This document shows, one piece after another, positions 27,241 to 36,980 of a DNA stretch of 64,000 bases. The DNA lies in NCBI RefSeq assembly GCF_004799035.1, contig NZ_MWIO01000026.1, positions 102,541-166,540 on the forward strand, read 5' to 3'. The notes under the pieces were generated by a model that saw only the letters and a list, made by a program, of their open reading frames with translations, was not told the origin of the DNA and searched no databases. Position 1 is the stretch's first letter. Every line of letters starts with the position of its first letter. This DNA is from Rhodanobacter lindaniclasticus. Lineage in GTDB: Bacteria; Pseudomonadota; Gammaproteobacteria; Xanthomonadales; Rhodanobacteraceae. The translations under genes and the position numbers were made by a program.

Positions 27241-27905
27241 GCGCCAGCCAGGTGCTTGTCGAAGAAGGCCAGCGTGCGCTGCAATGCCAGCTTGGCGCTG
27301 GCCTCGTGATAGGCCTTGCTGCCGTCGCGGTTGAAGGCGTGGTCCGCCGGGTAGGTGAAGACTTCCATCTGCGGCAACGCCACGCGATGTTTCTCCACCA
27401 TCTCCGGCGTGATGTGCTGGTCCTTCTCGCCAAAATGGAACATCACCGGTGCCTTGGGCACCTCGTGCAGGAACGGCAGGTTGCGCGCGCCGTAATAGCT
27501 CACCGACGGCAGGCCCAGGCGAAGCGCGGCAAGCAGGGCCACGGTGCCGCCCCAGCAGTAGCCGACCGTGCCGATCTTGCCCGCCGAGGAAATGGCCTCC
27601 GCAGCGCTGGCGACATCCTCCACCGCACGATCCAGTCCCAGCTCGTTGACCAGGTTGCGGCCCTTGTTGGTGCCCAGCTGGTCATAGGCCAGCTCCACGC
27701 CGCTTTCGAGGTGGTCGAAGAATGCCGGCGCGATCGCGGTGTAGCCGAGCGAAGCGAAGTGGTCGACCACGCGGCGAATGTGCGCGGTGACCCCGTAGAT
27801 TTCCTGGATCACCACCAGGCCGCCCTTGGGCTTGCCCTCGGCGGTGGCCATGTAGGCACCGATGCAGTGGGTGCCGCCGGTGGGGATGGTGATGTCCTGG
27901 CCCAT
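27237..27905 (-). CDS. Dienelactone hydrolase family protein
   Basis: 222 residues. Alpha/beta hydrolase with VVIQEIYGVTAHIRRVVDHF, nucleophile Cys in GTVGYCWGGTVAL (Cys replaces Ser as in true dienelactone hydrolases), acid in FGEKDQHI and His in DHAFNRDGS. The triad is complete. It is the first gene of the minus-strand operon. The natural substrate is unknown; a role in aromatic breakdown is not supported by neighbours. Confidence 0.92.
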   Translation of the reverse strand: MGQDITIPTGGTHCIGAYMATAEGKPKGGLVVIQEIYGVTAHIRRVVDHFASLGYTAIAPAFFDHLESGVELAYDQLGTNKGRNLVNELGLDRAVEDVASAAEAISSAGKIGTVGYCWGGTVALLAALRLGLPSVSYYGARNLPFLHEVPKAPVMFHFGEKDQHITPEMVEKHRVALPQMEVFTYPADHAFNRDGSKAYHEASAKLALQRTLAFFDKHLAGA

Positions 27906-27971
27906 GACGCTGCCTCGATGAGTTCGTGATGCGCCGATGGTAACCGCAGCGGCGAGAGTGCGGCCGTCACG

Positions 27972-27977
27972 TATAAT
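27972..27977 (+). promoter_or_regulatory. Candidate -10 element (TATAAT) for rimO
   Basis: A perfect TATAAT lies 36 bases before the rimO start, in CACGTATAATCGCCGG. A matching -35 at 17 bases is not evident. The same TATAATCGCCGG string occurs before prmB at 38043. Confidence 0.5.
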
Positions 27978-28013
27978 CGCCGGTTTACGCGCCTCTCCCG
28001 GTAGCCGCCCGCC

Positions 28014-29351
28014 ATGTCCCAGCCCGCCCCCAAGATCGGCTTCGTCAGCCTCGGCTGCCCCAAGGCGCTGGTCGATTCCGAGCGCATCCTCACCCAGCTC
28101 AAGGTCGAGGGTTACCAGATCGTGCCGAGCTACGGCGAGGCCGACGCGGTGGTGGTCAACACCTGCGGCTTCATCGACGCGGCGGTGCAGGAGTCGCTGG
28201 ATTCGATCGGCACGGCGCTCAACGAGAACGGCAAGGTGATCGTTACCGGCTGCCTCGGCAAGCGCGCCGAGCTGATCCGCGAGGCGTATCCCGACGTGCT
28301 CTCGATCAGCGGCCCGCAGGATTACGCCAGCGTGATGAGCGCGGTGCACGAGGCGCTGCCGCCCACGCGCAACAAGTTTCTCGACATCGTGCCGGACACC
28401 GGCGTCAAGCTCACCCCGAAGCACTACGCGTACCTCAAGATTTCCGAAGGCTGCAACCACCGCTGCAGCTTCTGCATCATCCCCTCGATGCGCGGCAACC
28501 TGGTCTCGCGCCCGGTCGACGAGGTGCTGGTCGAGGCGGAGAAGCTGGTCAAGGGCGGCGTGAAGGAATTGTTGGTGATCTCGCAGGACACCAGTGCTTA
28601 TGGCGTCGACGTGAAATACGCCGAGCGCACGTGGCGCGGGAAAAGCTACCGCACGCGCATGACCGAGCTGTGCGAAGGCCTGTCGGAACTCGGCGCGTGG
28701 ACGCGTCTGCACTACGTCTACCCGTACCCGCACGTGGATGAGCTGATGCCGCTGATGGCGGACGGAAAAATCCTGCCGTACCTGGACATCCCGTTCCAGC
28801 ACGCCAGTCCGCGCATCCTGAAATTGATGAAACGTCCCGGCAACATCGACAAGACGCTTGAGCGCATCCGCAACTGGCGCGCCCAGGTGCCGGAGCTGAC
28901 CATCCGCAGCACCTTCATCGTCGGCTTCCCCGGCGAGACCGATGCGGAGTTCGAGGAACTGCTGGATTTCCTGCGCGAGGCCGAACTCGATCGCGTCGGC
29001 GCGTTCGCCTATTCGCCGGTGGACGGCGCGAAGGCCAACGAGCTGCCCGGTGCAGTCTCCGAGGAATTGAAGGAAGACCGCCTGGAGCAGTTCATGGCGG
29101 TGCAGGCGGAGATCTCCGCCGCCAAGCTGCAACGCAAGATCGGCCGCACGCTCAAGGTGCTGGTGGACGAGGCGAACGCCGACGGCGCCGTGGCCCGCTC
29201 GGCCGCCGACGCACCGGAGATCGACGGCAGCGTGCTGATCGCCGACGGCCAGTCGCTGAAGCCGGGTCAGTTCGTGGAGGTGATGGTCGAGGCGGCCAGC
29301 GAACACGACCTGCATGCGCGCCTCGCGCATCCGGCGCTCAAGGTGATTTGA
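28014..29351 (+). CDS. rimO: Ribosomal protein S12 methylthiotransferase
   Basis: 445 residues. N-terminal MTTase domain with cluster cysteines Cys15, Cys51 and Cys80 ([27 protein letters not shown]). Radical-SAM motif Cys147-x3-Cys151-x2-Cys154 ([12 protein letters not shown]), and a C-terminal TRAM domain. The N-terminal [11 protein letters not shown] form is specific to RimO rather than MiaB. It methylthiolates an Asp of S12. Confidence 0.97.
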   Translation: MSQPAPKIGFVSLGCPKALVDSERILTQLKVEGYQIVPSYGEADAVVVNTCGFIDAAVQESLDSIGTALNENGKVIVTGCLGKRAELIREAYPDVLSISGPQDYASVMSAVHEALPPTRNKFLDIVPDTGVKLTPKHYAYLKISEGCNHRCSFCIIPSMRGNLVSRPVDEVLVEAEKLVKGGVKELLVISQDTSAYGVDVKYAERTWRGKSYRTRMTELCEGLSELGAWTRLHYVYPYPHVDELMPLMADGKILPYLDIPFQHASPRILKLMKRPGNIDKTLERIRNWRAQVPELTIRSTFIVGFPGETDAEFEELLDFLREAELDRVGAFAYSPVDGAKANELPGAVSEELKEDRLEQFMAVQAEISAAKLQRKIGRTLKVLVDEANADGAVARSAADAPEIDGSVLIADGQSLKPGQFVEVMVEAASEHDLHARLAHPALKVI

Positions 29352-29388
29352 ACGGCAGTCGGAACGGCATCAGAGCTTCTTTCATGCT

Positions 29389-29464
29389 CGTCATTCCCGC
29401 GCAAGCGGGAATCCAGTTTGCCGTGCGAAGATCAAGATGGATTCCCGCTTCCGCGAGAATGACG
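29389..29464. repeat. Interspersed inverted repeat, CGTCATTCCCGC family
   Basis: Arms 29389-29415 and 29438-29464 (27 bases, two mismatches) are inverted around a 22-base spacer; each arm also folds on itself (ATTCCCGC / GCGGGAAT). This type of palindromic repeat is widespread in xanthomonads. An ATG inside it (29437) starts a false peptide MDSRFREND that is an annotation artefact. Confidence 0.8.
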
Positions 29465-29496
29465 TCGTCGAGGGTTTCGTGGTGTCCGACAGGCGC

Positions 29497-30309
29497 ATGA
29501 AGAAAACCCGCTACGTGGCACCGTCCCGCAACACAGTCGATGCGCAGGTATTCGCGCGAATGCCGTTGGCGGCATGGTGCGAACACGCCGGGCTGATCGA
29601 AGCCCGCGAGTGGCCGACCATCGACGCGCTCAACGCAGCCCGCTCCGACGGCATGCGCGAGCGCTTCGTGGCGCAGACCTGCGAACTGCTCGCCGACGGC
29701 CTGCACTACGAGCAGCGCATCGCGGAGCGCGGCGAGGTCGCCACTCGCGAACGCAACTGGCACGACCTGTTCAATGCGCTGGTCTGGCTGCGCCACGCCG
29801 CACTCAAACGCGCGCTCAACGCGCGGCAGGTGGCCGGGATCGCCTGCATGGGCCTGAAGCAACGCTCGCGCGCGCAATGCGCGCTGACCCATTTCGACGA
29901 AGCCGGCGTGGTGGTCGCGTTGCGCGACCTGTCGCTGCTGCCGCTGTGGGATGCGCACGACTGGCACGGCTTGTTCTGGCGCGAGCGCGACGCGTGGATG
30001 GATGGCCGCATCCATGTCGAGGTGTTCGGCCACGCCCTGCTCGAACATGCGCTGACGCCGACGCAACTGCTGGTGGGCAAGGCGTTGGTGGTGGCCGGGC
30101 CGCGGGTGTCTCCGCCCGAAGCTATCGCCAGCTGCGCGCAGGCCGTCGCCGACGGCGATGCGCTCCGCGATCCGCTGGATCTGCGTCCCTTGCCGCTGGC
30201 CGGCGTGCCCGGCTGGCATCCGGGCAACGCGCGGGAAGCGTTCTTGCGCGAGACGGCGTGCTTTCGGCCGGTGCGGGCGGGGCGCAGCTATCCGCGTCCG
30301 CTGACCTGA
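29497..30309 (+). CDS. DUF3025 domain protein
   Basis: 270 residues. The ORF is open from 29437, but its first 20 codons come from the repeat; ATG 29497 (MKKTRYVAPSRN) is preferred. Recognisable family blocks: FVAQTCELLADGLHYEQRI, RNWHDLFNALVWLRHAALKRALN and DWHGLFWRERDAW. DUF3025 proteins are found in proteobacteria; function is unknown. Confidence 0.83.
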   Translation: MKKTRYVAPSRNTVDAQVFARMPLAAWCEHAGLIEAREWPTIDALNAARSDGMRERFVAQTCELLADGLHYEQRIAERGEVATRERNWHDLFNALVWLRHAALKRALNARQVAGIACMGLKQRSRAQCALTHFDEAGVVVALRDLSLLPLWDAHDWHGLFWRERDAWMDGRIHVEVFGHALLEHALTPTQLLVGKALVVAGPRVSPPEAIASCAQAVADGDALRDPLDLRPLPLAGVPGWHPGNAREAFLRETACFRPVRAGRSYPRPLT

Positions 30310-30504
30310 GGCGGCTCGCCGGGAGCGCCGGCATGCGCATCCGGAGCGGCGACGGCGGCGGTGCCGGGGCCTTTCTCGCGCGCTTGCCGGATCGGTCGAT
30401 CGCGACTATATACAAGCTCACGGGGCGGGGTTCGCGGGAGCAGGGCATTGGATATCGCGAGTTTGCGGCGGCGCCGGGAGCGTCGCGAACGAAGTGGGAC
30501 GTGG

Positions 30505-31500
30505 ATGCTGGCAGTCCTGTTCACCCAGGGCCTGCTGCTTGCCAGCGGCAGTGCGCGGGCGGCGCAGGCGGCGGCGCCGGTCGAGCCGATCCGCTTCGGC
30601 ATCCTGCCGATCGGCAGCGCGGCGGAGTCGCTGGAGCAATGGCGGCCGCTGCTGGACGACTTGCGCAAGCAGTTGGGCCACCCGGTGACTACCGTGTCGG
30701 TGGGCAGCTACGCCGGCTTGTCCGACGCGATCGGCGGCCAGCGGGTGGACGTGGCCTTCCTCTCCGGCAAGCTCGCGGTCGAGGCGGTGACGCATCAGCA
30801 CATGCAGGTGTTTGCCCAGTTCGTGCGCAACGATGGCGTCAACGGCAACGTCGCCATGCTGGTGGTGCGCAGCGACAGCCCCATCCGCCATCTCGACGAC
30901 CTGCTCGCCACGCCCCGCCACGGCTGGCGTTACGCGCGCAGCGAGCATTTGTCGGTCACCGGCTACACGGCGCCGGAAGCCTACGTGTTCGCCCCGCGCG
31001 GGCTCAATTCCGACACCTTCTTCGCCAGCGTGCGGGTAGGCGACCATCAGAGCAATCTGCTCGCCGTGGTCAATCGCGAGGTGGACGTGGCCAGCAGCAA
31101 CAACCCGGACATGGACCTGTTCCGGCGCAATTTTCCGCGCGAGGCCGCGCAACTGCGGGTGATCTGGCGTTCGCGGCTGATTCCCTCCGGCGTGCTGGTG
31201 ATCCGCGACGGCATGCCCGAATCGCTGCGCCGCAAGCTCACGGCGTTCCTGTTGGCCTATGGCAAGGCGCCGGGCGAAACCGGCGAACGCCAGCGCGAGC
31301 GGCTGGCGCGAGTGCCGGACCTGGGCGGTTTCGCGGCGGAGACCAATCACGTGCTGCAACCCTTCGTCGACATGCAGTACACCTTGCTGCGGCAGCAGGC
31401 CGAACAGGGCCGGTGGGTCAGCCCGCAAGCACGGCAGGCGCGGCTGGCGCAGATCGAGGACAACTATCGGCGTACCCTGAAACTGCTGGAACCGCGTTGA
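30505..31500 (+). CDS. PhnD-like periplasmic substrate-binding protein, orphan
   Basis: 331 residues. A signal peptide follows ATG 30505 (MLAVLFTQGLLLASGSARA). An upstream TTG (30448) behind GGGAG is an alternative. The body is a phosphonate/phosphite-binding type domain: IRFGILPIGSAAESLEQWRP, VDVAFLSGKLAVEAV, NGNVAMLVVRSDSPIRHLDD, VASSNNPDMDLFRRNFP. No permease or ATPase gene is adjacent, so it may serve a distant transporter or a sensor. The space 30310-30504 holds no clear signal. Confidence 0.84.
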   Translation: MLAVLFTQGLLLASGSARAAQAAAPVEPIRFGILPIGSAAESLEQWRPLLDDLRKQLGHPVTTVSVGSYAGLSDAIGGQRVDVAFLSGKLAVEAVTHQHMQVFAQFVRNDGVNGNVAMLVVRSDSPIRHLDDLLATPRHGWRYARSEHLSVTGYTAPEAYVFAPRGLNSDTFFASVRVGDHQSNLLAVVNREVDVASSNNPDMDLFRRNFPREAAQLRVIWRSRLIPSGVLVIRDGMPESLRRKLTAFLLAYGKAPGETGERQRERLARVPDLGGFAAETNHVLQPFVDMQYTLLRQQAEQGRWVSPQARQARLAQIEDNYRRTLKLLEPR

Positions 31501-31513
31501 TGCTGCAGCCGCG

Positions 31514-32023
31514 TCAGGCTTCCTGTTCGTAATTCACCGAGAGCACCACAAACTCCGTTCGCCCACCCGGCAGCTCGGCAGAAAACTCGTCGTCGACGCG
31601 CTTTTTCAGCACGGCGCGCGCTAGCGGCGAGTCGATGCTGATCCAGCCGCGTTTCGCGTCGGTCTCGTCCGGGCCCACGATGCGGTAGCGGTGGGTTTCA
31701 CCGCTGGTCAAGTTCTCCAGGTCGATGCACGCGCCGAAGAACACGGCGCGGCGATCGCCCGGTGCGCCCTCGGCGACTTTCAGTGCGGGGATGCGTTTGC
31801 TGAGGTAACGCGCGCGGCGGTCGATCTCGCCGAGCTGCTTCTTGCGGTAGGTGTATTCGGCGTTTTCGGAGCGGTCGCCCTCGGCGGCCGCGGCGGCCAG
31901 AGCCTTCACCACCTCCGGGCGCCGCACGTGCCAGAGATGGTCCAGCTCGGCCTTGAGCCGCTCGAAACCCTCGCGGGTGATGATCGCGGTGGAACCGGGC
32001 GAGGGCGGACGCCAGCGGCTCAT
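31514..32023 (-). CDS. greB: Transcription elongation factor GreB
   Basis: 169 residues. N-terminal coiled coil with acidic tip ([20 protein letters not shown] ... [20 protein letters not shown]) and C-terminal FKBP-like globular domain ([29 protein letters not shown]). The length and the RKKQLGE-x-D-R-R form favour GreB over GreA. It rescues backtracked RNA polymerase. Its start overlaps the upstream membrane protein gene by 4 bases. Confidence 0.94.
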   Translation of the reverse strand: MSRWRPPSPGSTAIITREGFERLKAELDHLWHVRRPEVVKALAAAAAEGDRSENAEYTYRKKQLGEIDRRARYLSKRIPALKVAEGAPGDRRAVFFGACIDLENLTSGETHRYRIVGPDETDAKRGWISIDSPLARAVLKKRVDDEFSAELPGGRTEFVVLSVNYEQEA

Positions 32024-33270
32024 GCGGGGTCGGCCAACTGGCGCCGCTGGGCGTCGATTTCGCCGCGCAGCGGGTGCTCGGGCCAGGCTGCGACGAGCCG
32101 GTCGAGCAGCGCCGCCGCGCTGGCGTGCTGGTCGGCATGGGCGGCCAATGCCCGTGCGGCCAGCAGGCCATAGTGCGGCGCCTGCGGGTCGCGCGGCCAG
32201 CGCGTGAGGTAGCCCTGGCCCAGGTGGATCGACAGCCGACTCATGCCCATGCGTGCGGCCAGGTCGGCCAGGTTGCCGCAGGTTTGCGGGTCGTCCGGGA
32301 TGAAGCTGGCGTCGAGGCCGATGCATTCCTGCAGCACGCCGAGCGCGCGGCGCGATTCGCCCTGGGCGATCAGTGCGGCAATCCAGATCTGGCCATGGAT
32401 CAGCAAGTCGTCGCGCAGGCCCTGCCGGTGCAGCAGCTCGCGGTAGAACTGGTGCACGGCAGGTGGCGCAGCGCGTTCGCGCAGGCGACCGGCGAGTTGC
32501 CGCAGGGCAGCCATCGGATCATCCGTGGCTTGCTGGCGTGCCGCTTCGATCAACCCCTCGTCCGCGCCCTGCCCGGAGGCCTTGGCCAGCTCCGGCGCTT
32601 CGGGGACCATGCCGAATCGTTCATGGCGCTGGTGGATCATCGCGCCCATGAGATGGAAGGCGAGCACGATCAGGTAGGTGTAGGCGAACGCGAACAGCGG
32701 CAGGGCGAGCAGTCGCGGCAGGCGCGCGGTGATTACCGAGGCGACCACGATGAGAATGCCAAGCAGCAGGTTGATCGCCACCGGAATCAGATAGGCGGTA
32801 CCGAAGGCACCCATGACACGCAGCCAGTTGAGCGGGTTGATGGCCAGCGCGAGGTTGCCGTCGAAGGCCAGCGACATGTCGATCGCCGGCAACACCAGGG
32901 CTGCCAGGATCAGCACCGGCCACAGCAGGCGCGGAAAGAACACGATGGAAACCACGCACGAGGCGACCACCAGCAGATGAATCGCGGTGAGTCCCCAGGC
33001 GCTGGCGTCGTTGCCGTCACTGCCCACTTCCGGCGGGTCGGCGTAACCGTTGGCGGTGTGCTGCATGCAATCCGCGGCATAGCGCCAGGTGGCGGCCCAG
33101 ACCAGCACGCTGGCCAGCGCACCGAAGTAGCCGGGCAGCAGACCGACGTAGTGAGCCAGCGCCAGCACCGCGCAGGTGGCCAGCGCGGCGCCGCGCAGCG
33201 GATAGCCGAAGCCGTCCCGCAGGCGCTGCGCGAACGGCGTATCGGCGGCGACGATTTCGACGCGCGGCAT
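32020..33270 (-). CDS. Multi-pass membrane protein with a C-terminal TPR-like region
   Basis: 416 residues. About six hydrophobic helices fill residues 25-215. The remaining 200 residues are soluble and helical, with TPR-like spacing ([13 protein letters not shown] ... [18 protein letters not shown]). An [17 protein letters not shown] loop lies after helix 2. No named family is recognised; the layout resembles DUF4013-type proteins. Coupled by an ATGA overlap to greB. Confidence 0.7.
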   Translation of the reverse strand: MPRVEIVAADTPFAQRLRDGFGYPLRGAALATCAVLALAHYVGLLPGYFGALASVLVWAATWRYAADCMQHTANGYADPPEVGSDGNDASAWGLTAIHLLVVASCVVSIVFFPRLLWPVLILAALVLPAIDMSLAFDGNLALAINPLNWLRVMGAFGTAYLIPVAINLLLGILIVVASVITARLPRLLALPLFAFAYTYLIVLAFHLMGAMIHQRHERFGMVPEAPELAKASGQGADEGLIEAARQQATDDPMAALRQLAGRLRERAAPPAVHQFYRELLHRQGLRDDLLIHGQIWIAALIAQGESRRALGVLQECIGLDASFIPDDPQTCGNLADLAARMGMSRLSIHLGQGYLTRWPRDPQAPHYGLLAARALAAHADQHASAAALLDRLVAAWPEHPLRGEIDAQRRQLADPA

Positions 33271-33286
33271 CAGGGCAAGCCCTCGC

Positions 33287-34795
33287 TCAGCGCTTGCCGC
33301 CGAAGATGCCGCCCAGCACGCCGCGCAGGATCTGTCGGCCGAGCTGGCTGCCCGCGGTGCGCACCATCTGCTTGCCCATCGTCTCGATCATGCCTTGGCG
33401 GCGCTTGGTGCCGAACAGGGCGTCATGCACGGCGCCGCCCCAGCCGCCGTCCGCTTCCTTCGCCGAGCCATTGGCCGGTGCGTCGGCCGCCACGGTGGCA
33501 GCATTGGCTGCCTTGTCCTCGGCGCGCTTGGCCAGCATCTCGGCGGCCGATTCGCGATTGACCGTGGTGTCGTATTTCGCGCCCACCGGCGAGCGCTGGC
33601 GGATGGTGACGCGCTCGGCCTCGGTGATCGCGCCGATGCGGCAGCATGGCGTGGTCACCAGCACCTGCTCCACCGGCGAGGGCACGCCGCCGTTGCCGAG
33701 GGTGGAGGCCAGCGCCTCGCCGACGGCCAGCTTGGTGATCGCCTCGGTCACGTCGAGTTTCGGGTTGGCGACGAAGGTTTCGGCCGCGGCCTTGACCGCC
33801 TTCTGGTCGCGCGGGGTGAACGCGCGCAATGCGTGCTGGATGCGGTTGCCGAGCTGGCCCAGGATCACGCCGGGCACGTCGTCGGGGTTCTGCGAGCAGA
33901 AGTACACGCCGACGCCCTTGGAGCGGATCAGCCGCACCACCTGTTCCACGCGTTGCAGCAGCGCCGGCGAGGCGTCATCGAACAACAGGTGCGCCTCGTC
34001 GAAGAAGAACACCATCTTCGGCTGGTCGAGGTCGCCCACTTCGGGCAGTTGCTCGAACAGCTCGGACAGCAGCCACAGCAGGAAGGTGGAGTACAGCCGC
34101 GGCTTCAGGATCAGCTGGTCGGCGGCCAGCACGTTGATGATGCCGCGCCCGCTCATGTCCTGACGCATCAGGTCGGCCAGTTCCAGTGCCGGCTCGCCGA
34201 AGAACTGGTCGGCGCCGTCGCTTTCCAGTTTCAGCAACGCGCGCTGGATCGCCGCGATGCTGGTCGTGCTGATCAGGCCGTACTGGGTGGACAGCGCCTT
34301 GGCGTTCTCGGCGGCGTAGGTGAGCAGGGCGCGCAGGTCGGCCAGGTCCAGCAGCAGCCAGCCCTGGTCGTCGGCGGCCTTGAACACCACCTCGAGCACA
34401 CCTTCCTGGGTGTCGTTCAATTCCAGCACGCGGCCGAGCAGGGTCGAACCCATTTCGCTGACGGTGGCGCGCACCGGATGGCCGAGCTTGCCGTAGATGT
34501 CCCAGAACACCACCGGATTGGCCTGCGCCCTCCAATCGGTGAGCTTGAGCTTCTCCAGGCGCGCCTTGAGTTTGTCGCCCGGCTCGCCGGCAGCCATCGC
34601 CAGCCCGGCCAGATCGCCCTTGGCGTCGGCCAGGAAGCACGGCACGCCCAGCCGCGAGAAGCCTTCGGCCAGCACCATCAGCGACACGGATTTGCCGGTG
34701 CCGGTGGCGCCGGCGATCATGCCGTGGCGGTTGCCGTAATGCGGGTCCAGGTTGACGCTGATGCTGTCGTTGCGGCCGATCAGGATGTCTGTCAT
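33287..34795 (-). CDS. HerA-like/DUF853 (YjgR-type) ATPase
   Basis: 502 residues. Walker A GATGTGKS (29-36), Walker B MVFFFDEAHLLF and the arginine-finger region QHALRAFTPRDQKAVK mark a HerA/FtsK-type pumping ATPase of the DUF853 (E. coli YjgR) family. The C-terminal 80 residues are Ala/Gly-rich and end in GVLGGIFGGKR. The role in bacteria is not established. A space of 16 bases separates it from the next gene on the strand. Confidence 0.88.
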   Translation of the reverse strand: MTDILIGRNDSISVNLDPHYGNRHGMIAGATGTGKSVSLMVLAEGFSRLGVPCFLADAKGDLAGLAMAAGEPGDKLKARLEKLKLTDWRAQANPVVFWDIYGKLGHPVRATVSEMGSTLLGRVLELNDTQEGVLEVVFKAADDQGWLLLDLADLRALLTYAAENAKALSTQYGLISTTSIAAIQRALLKLESDGADQFFGEPALELADLMRQDMSGRGIINVLAADQLILKPRLYSTFLLWLLSELFEQLPEVGDLDQPKMVFFFDEAHLLFDDASPALLQRVEQVVRLIRSKGVGVYFCSQNPDDVPGVILGQLGNRIQHALRAFTPRDQKAVKAAAETFVANPKLDVTEAITKLAVGEALASTLGNGGVPSPVEQVLVTTPCCRIGAITEAERVTIRQRSPVGAKYDTTVNRESAAEMLAKRAEDKAANAATVAADAPANGSAKEADGGWGGAVHDALFGTKRRQGMIETMGKQMVRTAGSQLGRQILRGVLGGIFGGKR

Positions 34796-34923
34796 GGCGG
34801 TCCTTCCGCTGGCGGTGACGCGATTGTAGCCAACCCGGTGCGCGGCTCGCGGTTGTGCCGTCGAGCGTTGAGTCCGGCTGCGCAGCCGGCTATGGTGAAT
34901 GCTTTTTGCAGGTGAAGTTCTTC

Positions 34924-36402
34924 ATGTCGTTGTTCCCCACATTTCGCTCGCGCCGCCTGGCGCCCGTCGTGCTGGCCTGCACCCTGTTCGGCGGCTGTGC
35001 CAGCAGCGGTGGCGACAGGACGCTGACGCCGGTGGATGCGTTGTATGGCCAGCTGAATCAGGCCAGCAAGGGCTACGAAACGGCGCTGCAGCAGGCGCGT
35101 GAAGGCAATGCAGATGCATCGGCACTGAGCCTGCGCCAGTCGCTCGACCTGTTGAAGCAGTCGTCGGCACGGTGCGCCACCACGTCCGGCTGCGATCCGC
35201 AGCGTTTCTTTTCCGTGTTCGACCGCCTGCTGCGCCTGAAGGACGGCCATTTCGACGACATTCCGGACCTGTCCGGCGACGTCGATTCGTCGCAGGCGCT
35301 GCTGGCTACCGGCCATGCCGGCGCGGCCAGCCTGCCGCAGGCGCAGCGCAGCGTGACCCTGCTGCACGGGCAGAAACTGTCGCAGCTGATCGCGATGAAC
35401 GGGCCGGTGAAGGCGGCGCTGGAGATGTGGCTGACCCAGCGCCGGCCGTACCTGATGAATGCCTGGGTCAATTACCAGTACCTGCGCCACGAAATGTGGC
35501 CGACCTACCAGAAGGCCGACCTGCCCGAGGCGTTGCTGTTCGGCATGGTGGCCCAGGAATCCGGCGGCAAGGTGCATGCGGTGTCGCGCTCCGGCGCCTC
35601 CGGCCCGCTGCAGTTCATGTATTCCACGGGCATGCGTTTCGGGCTGGGCGTGGACAACGGCTTCGACATGCGCTTCGACCCCGCCGCCTCGGCGCGGGCC
35701 AATGCCGAGTATCTCAACGAGCAGTTGCGCATCTTCAACAACAACCTGGAGCTGGTCATCGGCGCCTACAACGGCGGCGAAGGCCGCATGCGCCGCGCGG
35801 TAGGCGACGATCCCTCGGTGAGTTTCTACGACCCGCGCATCTACGACCAGATGTCGCCCGAGACGCGCGACTACGTGCCCGCGGTGCTGGCGGCGGCATG
35901 GCTGTTCCTGCACCCGGACAGCTACAACCTGCGTTTCCCGAAGGTGGATGGCGCCCCCGGCAGCATTACCTTGAAGCGCGCCGCGTCACTGGATGAACTC
36001 ACGGTTTGCCTGGGCTCGGCCGATGGCATGGGCGATGGCTGGTTCCGCACCTTGCGCAACCTCAATCCCCGGCTCGACCCGGACGCTACCCAGCCGGTGG
36101 GCAGCACGCTGCAGGTGCCCAAGCGGCTGGAAGGCGCCTATGCCTCGCGCTGTGTCGATGGTCCGTGGCCGATACTCGCGGCGGACCTGCACAGCGCGAC
36201 GGTGCCGGTGGTGCCGGATCCGGCCCCGGCGAAGGCCAGCGCGCGCAGAACGACGACGTATCGCGTGCGCCACGGCGATACCTTGATCAGCATCGTGCGC
36301 AAGCTGCACTGTTCCAGCGTGCAGGAGCTTTCCGATCTGAACGACCTCAAGCACCACCGCATCCGGGCCGGCCAGCACCTGCAGGTGCCGGTCTGCCGTT
36401 GA
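34924..36402 (+). CDS. Membrane-bound lytic murein transglycosylase with LysM
   Basis: 492 residues. Lipobox in VVLACTLFGGC predicts a lipidated Cys25. The SLT domain follows in the middle: VAQESGGKVHAVSRSGASGP with catalytic Glu212, QFMYSTGMRFGL, and IGAYNGGEGRM. One LysM repeat near the C-terminus (YRVRHGDTLISIVRKL ... IRAGQHLQVPV) binds peptidoglycan. This MltD-like layout cleaves glycan strands in the outer-membrane/cell-wall space. Confidence 0.92.
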   Translation: MSLFPTFRSRRLAPVVLACTLFGGCASSGGDRTLTPVDALYGQLNQASKGYETALQQAREGNADASALSLRQSLDLLKQSSARCATTSGCDPQRFFSVFDRLLRLKDGHFDDIPDLSGDVDSSQALLATGHAGAASLPQAQRSVTLLHGQKLSQLIAMNGPVKAALEMWLTQRRPYLMNAWVNYQYLRHEMWPTYQKADLPEALLFGMVAQESGGKVHAVSRSGASGPLQFMYSTGMRFGLGVDNGFDMRFDPAASARANAEYLNEQLRIFNNNLELVIGAYNGGEGRMRRAVGDDPSVSFYDPRIYDQMSPETRDYVPAVLAAAWLFLHPDSYNLRFPKVDGAPGSITLKRAASLDELTVCLGSADGMGDGWFRTLRNLNPRLDPDATQPVGSTLQVPKRLEGAYASRCVDGPWPILAADLHSATVPVVPDPAPAKASARRTTTYRVRHGDTLISIVRKLHCSSVQELSDLNDLKHHRIRAGQHLQVPVCR

Positions 36403-36426
36403 GGCGGAGCTGACGGCGCGCCGCGC

Positions 36427-36870
36427 TCAGGCGACGGCGCTTTCCTGCATCCAGCTCTCCACCGTGTCGTTGCGGTTGCTGCCGTGGAGTTCCTTCAGTT
36501 CGCGCAACAATTGCAGCAACTGCCGATGCTGGGCCTGCAGGGTGGGTTGCGTGGCGGCCTTGGTCTCGTGATAAGCCACTGCCAGCCACAGCGCGATGCC
36601 GCGCAGGGCAACCTCGGCATTGCTCGAGCGCGCACGCTCGTAGCCCAGGTCTGTGCCTTGCCCCCACGGCAGGTAGCGCGATTCCGGCGTGGTGCCGTAC
36701 AGATGCGGAAAATCGCAGCGCGAGGCCTGCCCGATCTCGCGCAGGGTGAGCATGCTCAACCGGTCGCGGCTGCGCTTGGGCAGCGCCCGGATGCTGCGTT
36801 CGATGTCGCGGAACTGACGGCCAAGCTGGCGCGAGCGCACCATCGCGAAGAATGGACTGATTATCTGCAT
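36427..36870 (-). CDS. Conserved hypothetical protein, helical
   Basis: 147 residues, no signal peptide. The N-terminus is basic (RSRQLGRQFRDIERSIRALP), with ALRGIALWLAVAYHETKAAT in the middle and a helical C-terminus. The ATG has GAGGGG-type purines nearby upstream (minus strand). It does not match a family I know. It may be a small cytosolic regulatory protein; this is a guess. Confidence 0.6.
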   Translation of the reverse strand: MQIISPFFAMVRSRQLGRQFRDIERSIRALPKRSRDRLSMLTLREIGQASRCDFPHLYGTTPESRYLPWGQGTDLGYERARSSNAEVALRGIALWLAVAYHETKAATQPTLQAQHRQLLQLLRELKELHGSNRNDTVESWMQESAVA

Positions 36871-36980
36871 GGTTCCCCTCGGCGCAGGTTCGGGACGGCG
36901 CGTGGGCCGAGCCGCCGCGAGGAGGTTAGCCGGCGACCCGGGGAATTTGCGCGCATAGCGTCACAAAATGACGCCTGGCG

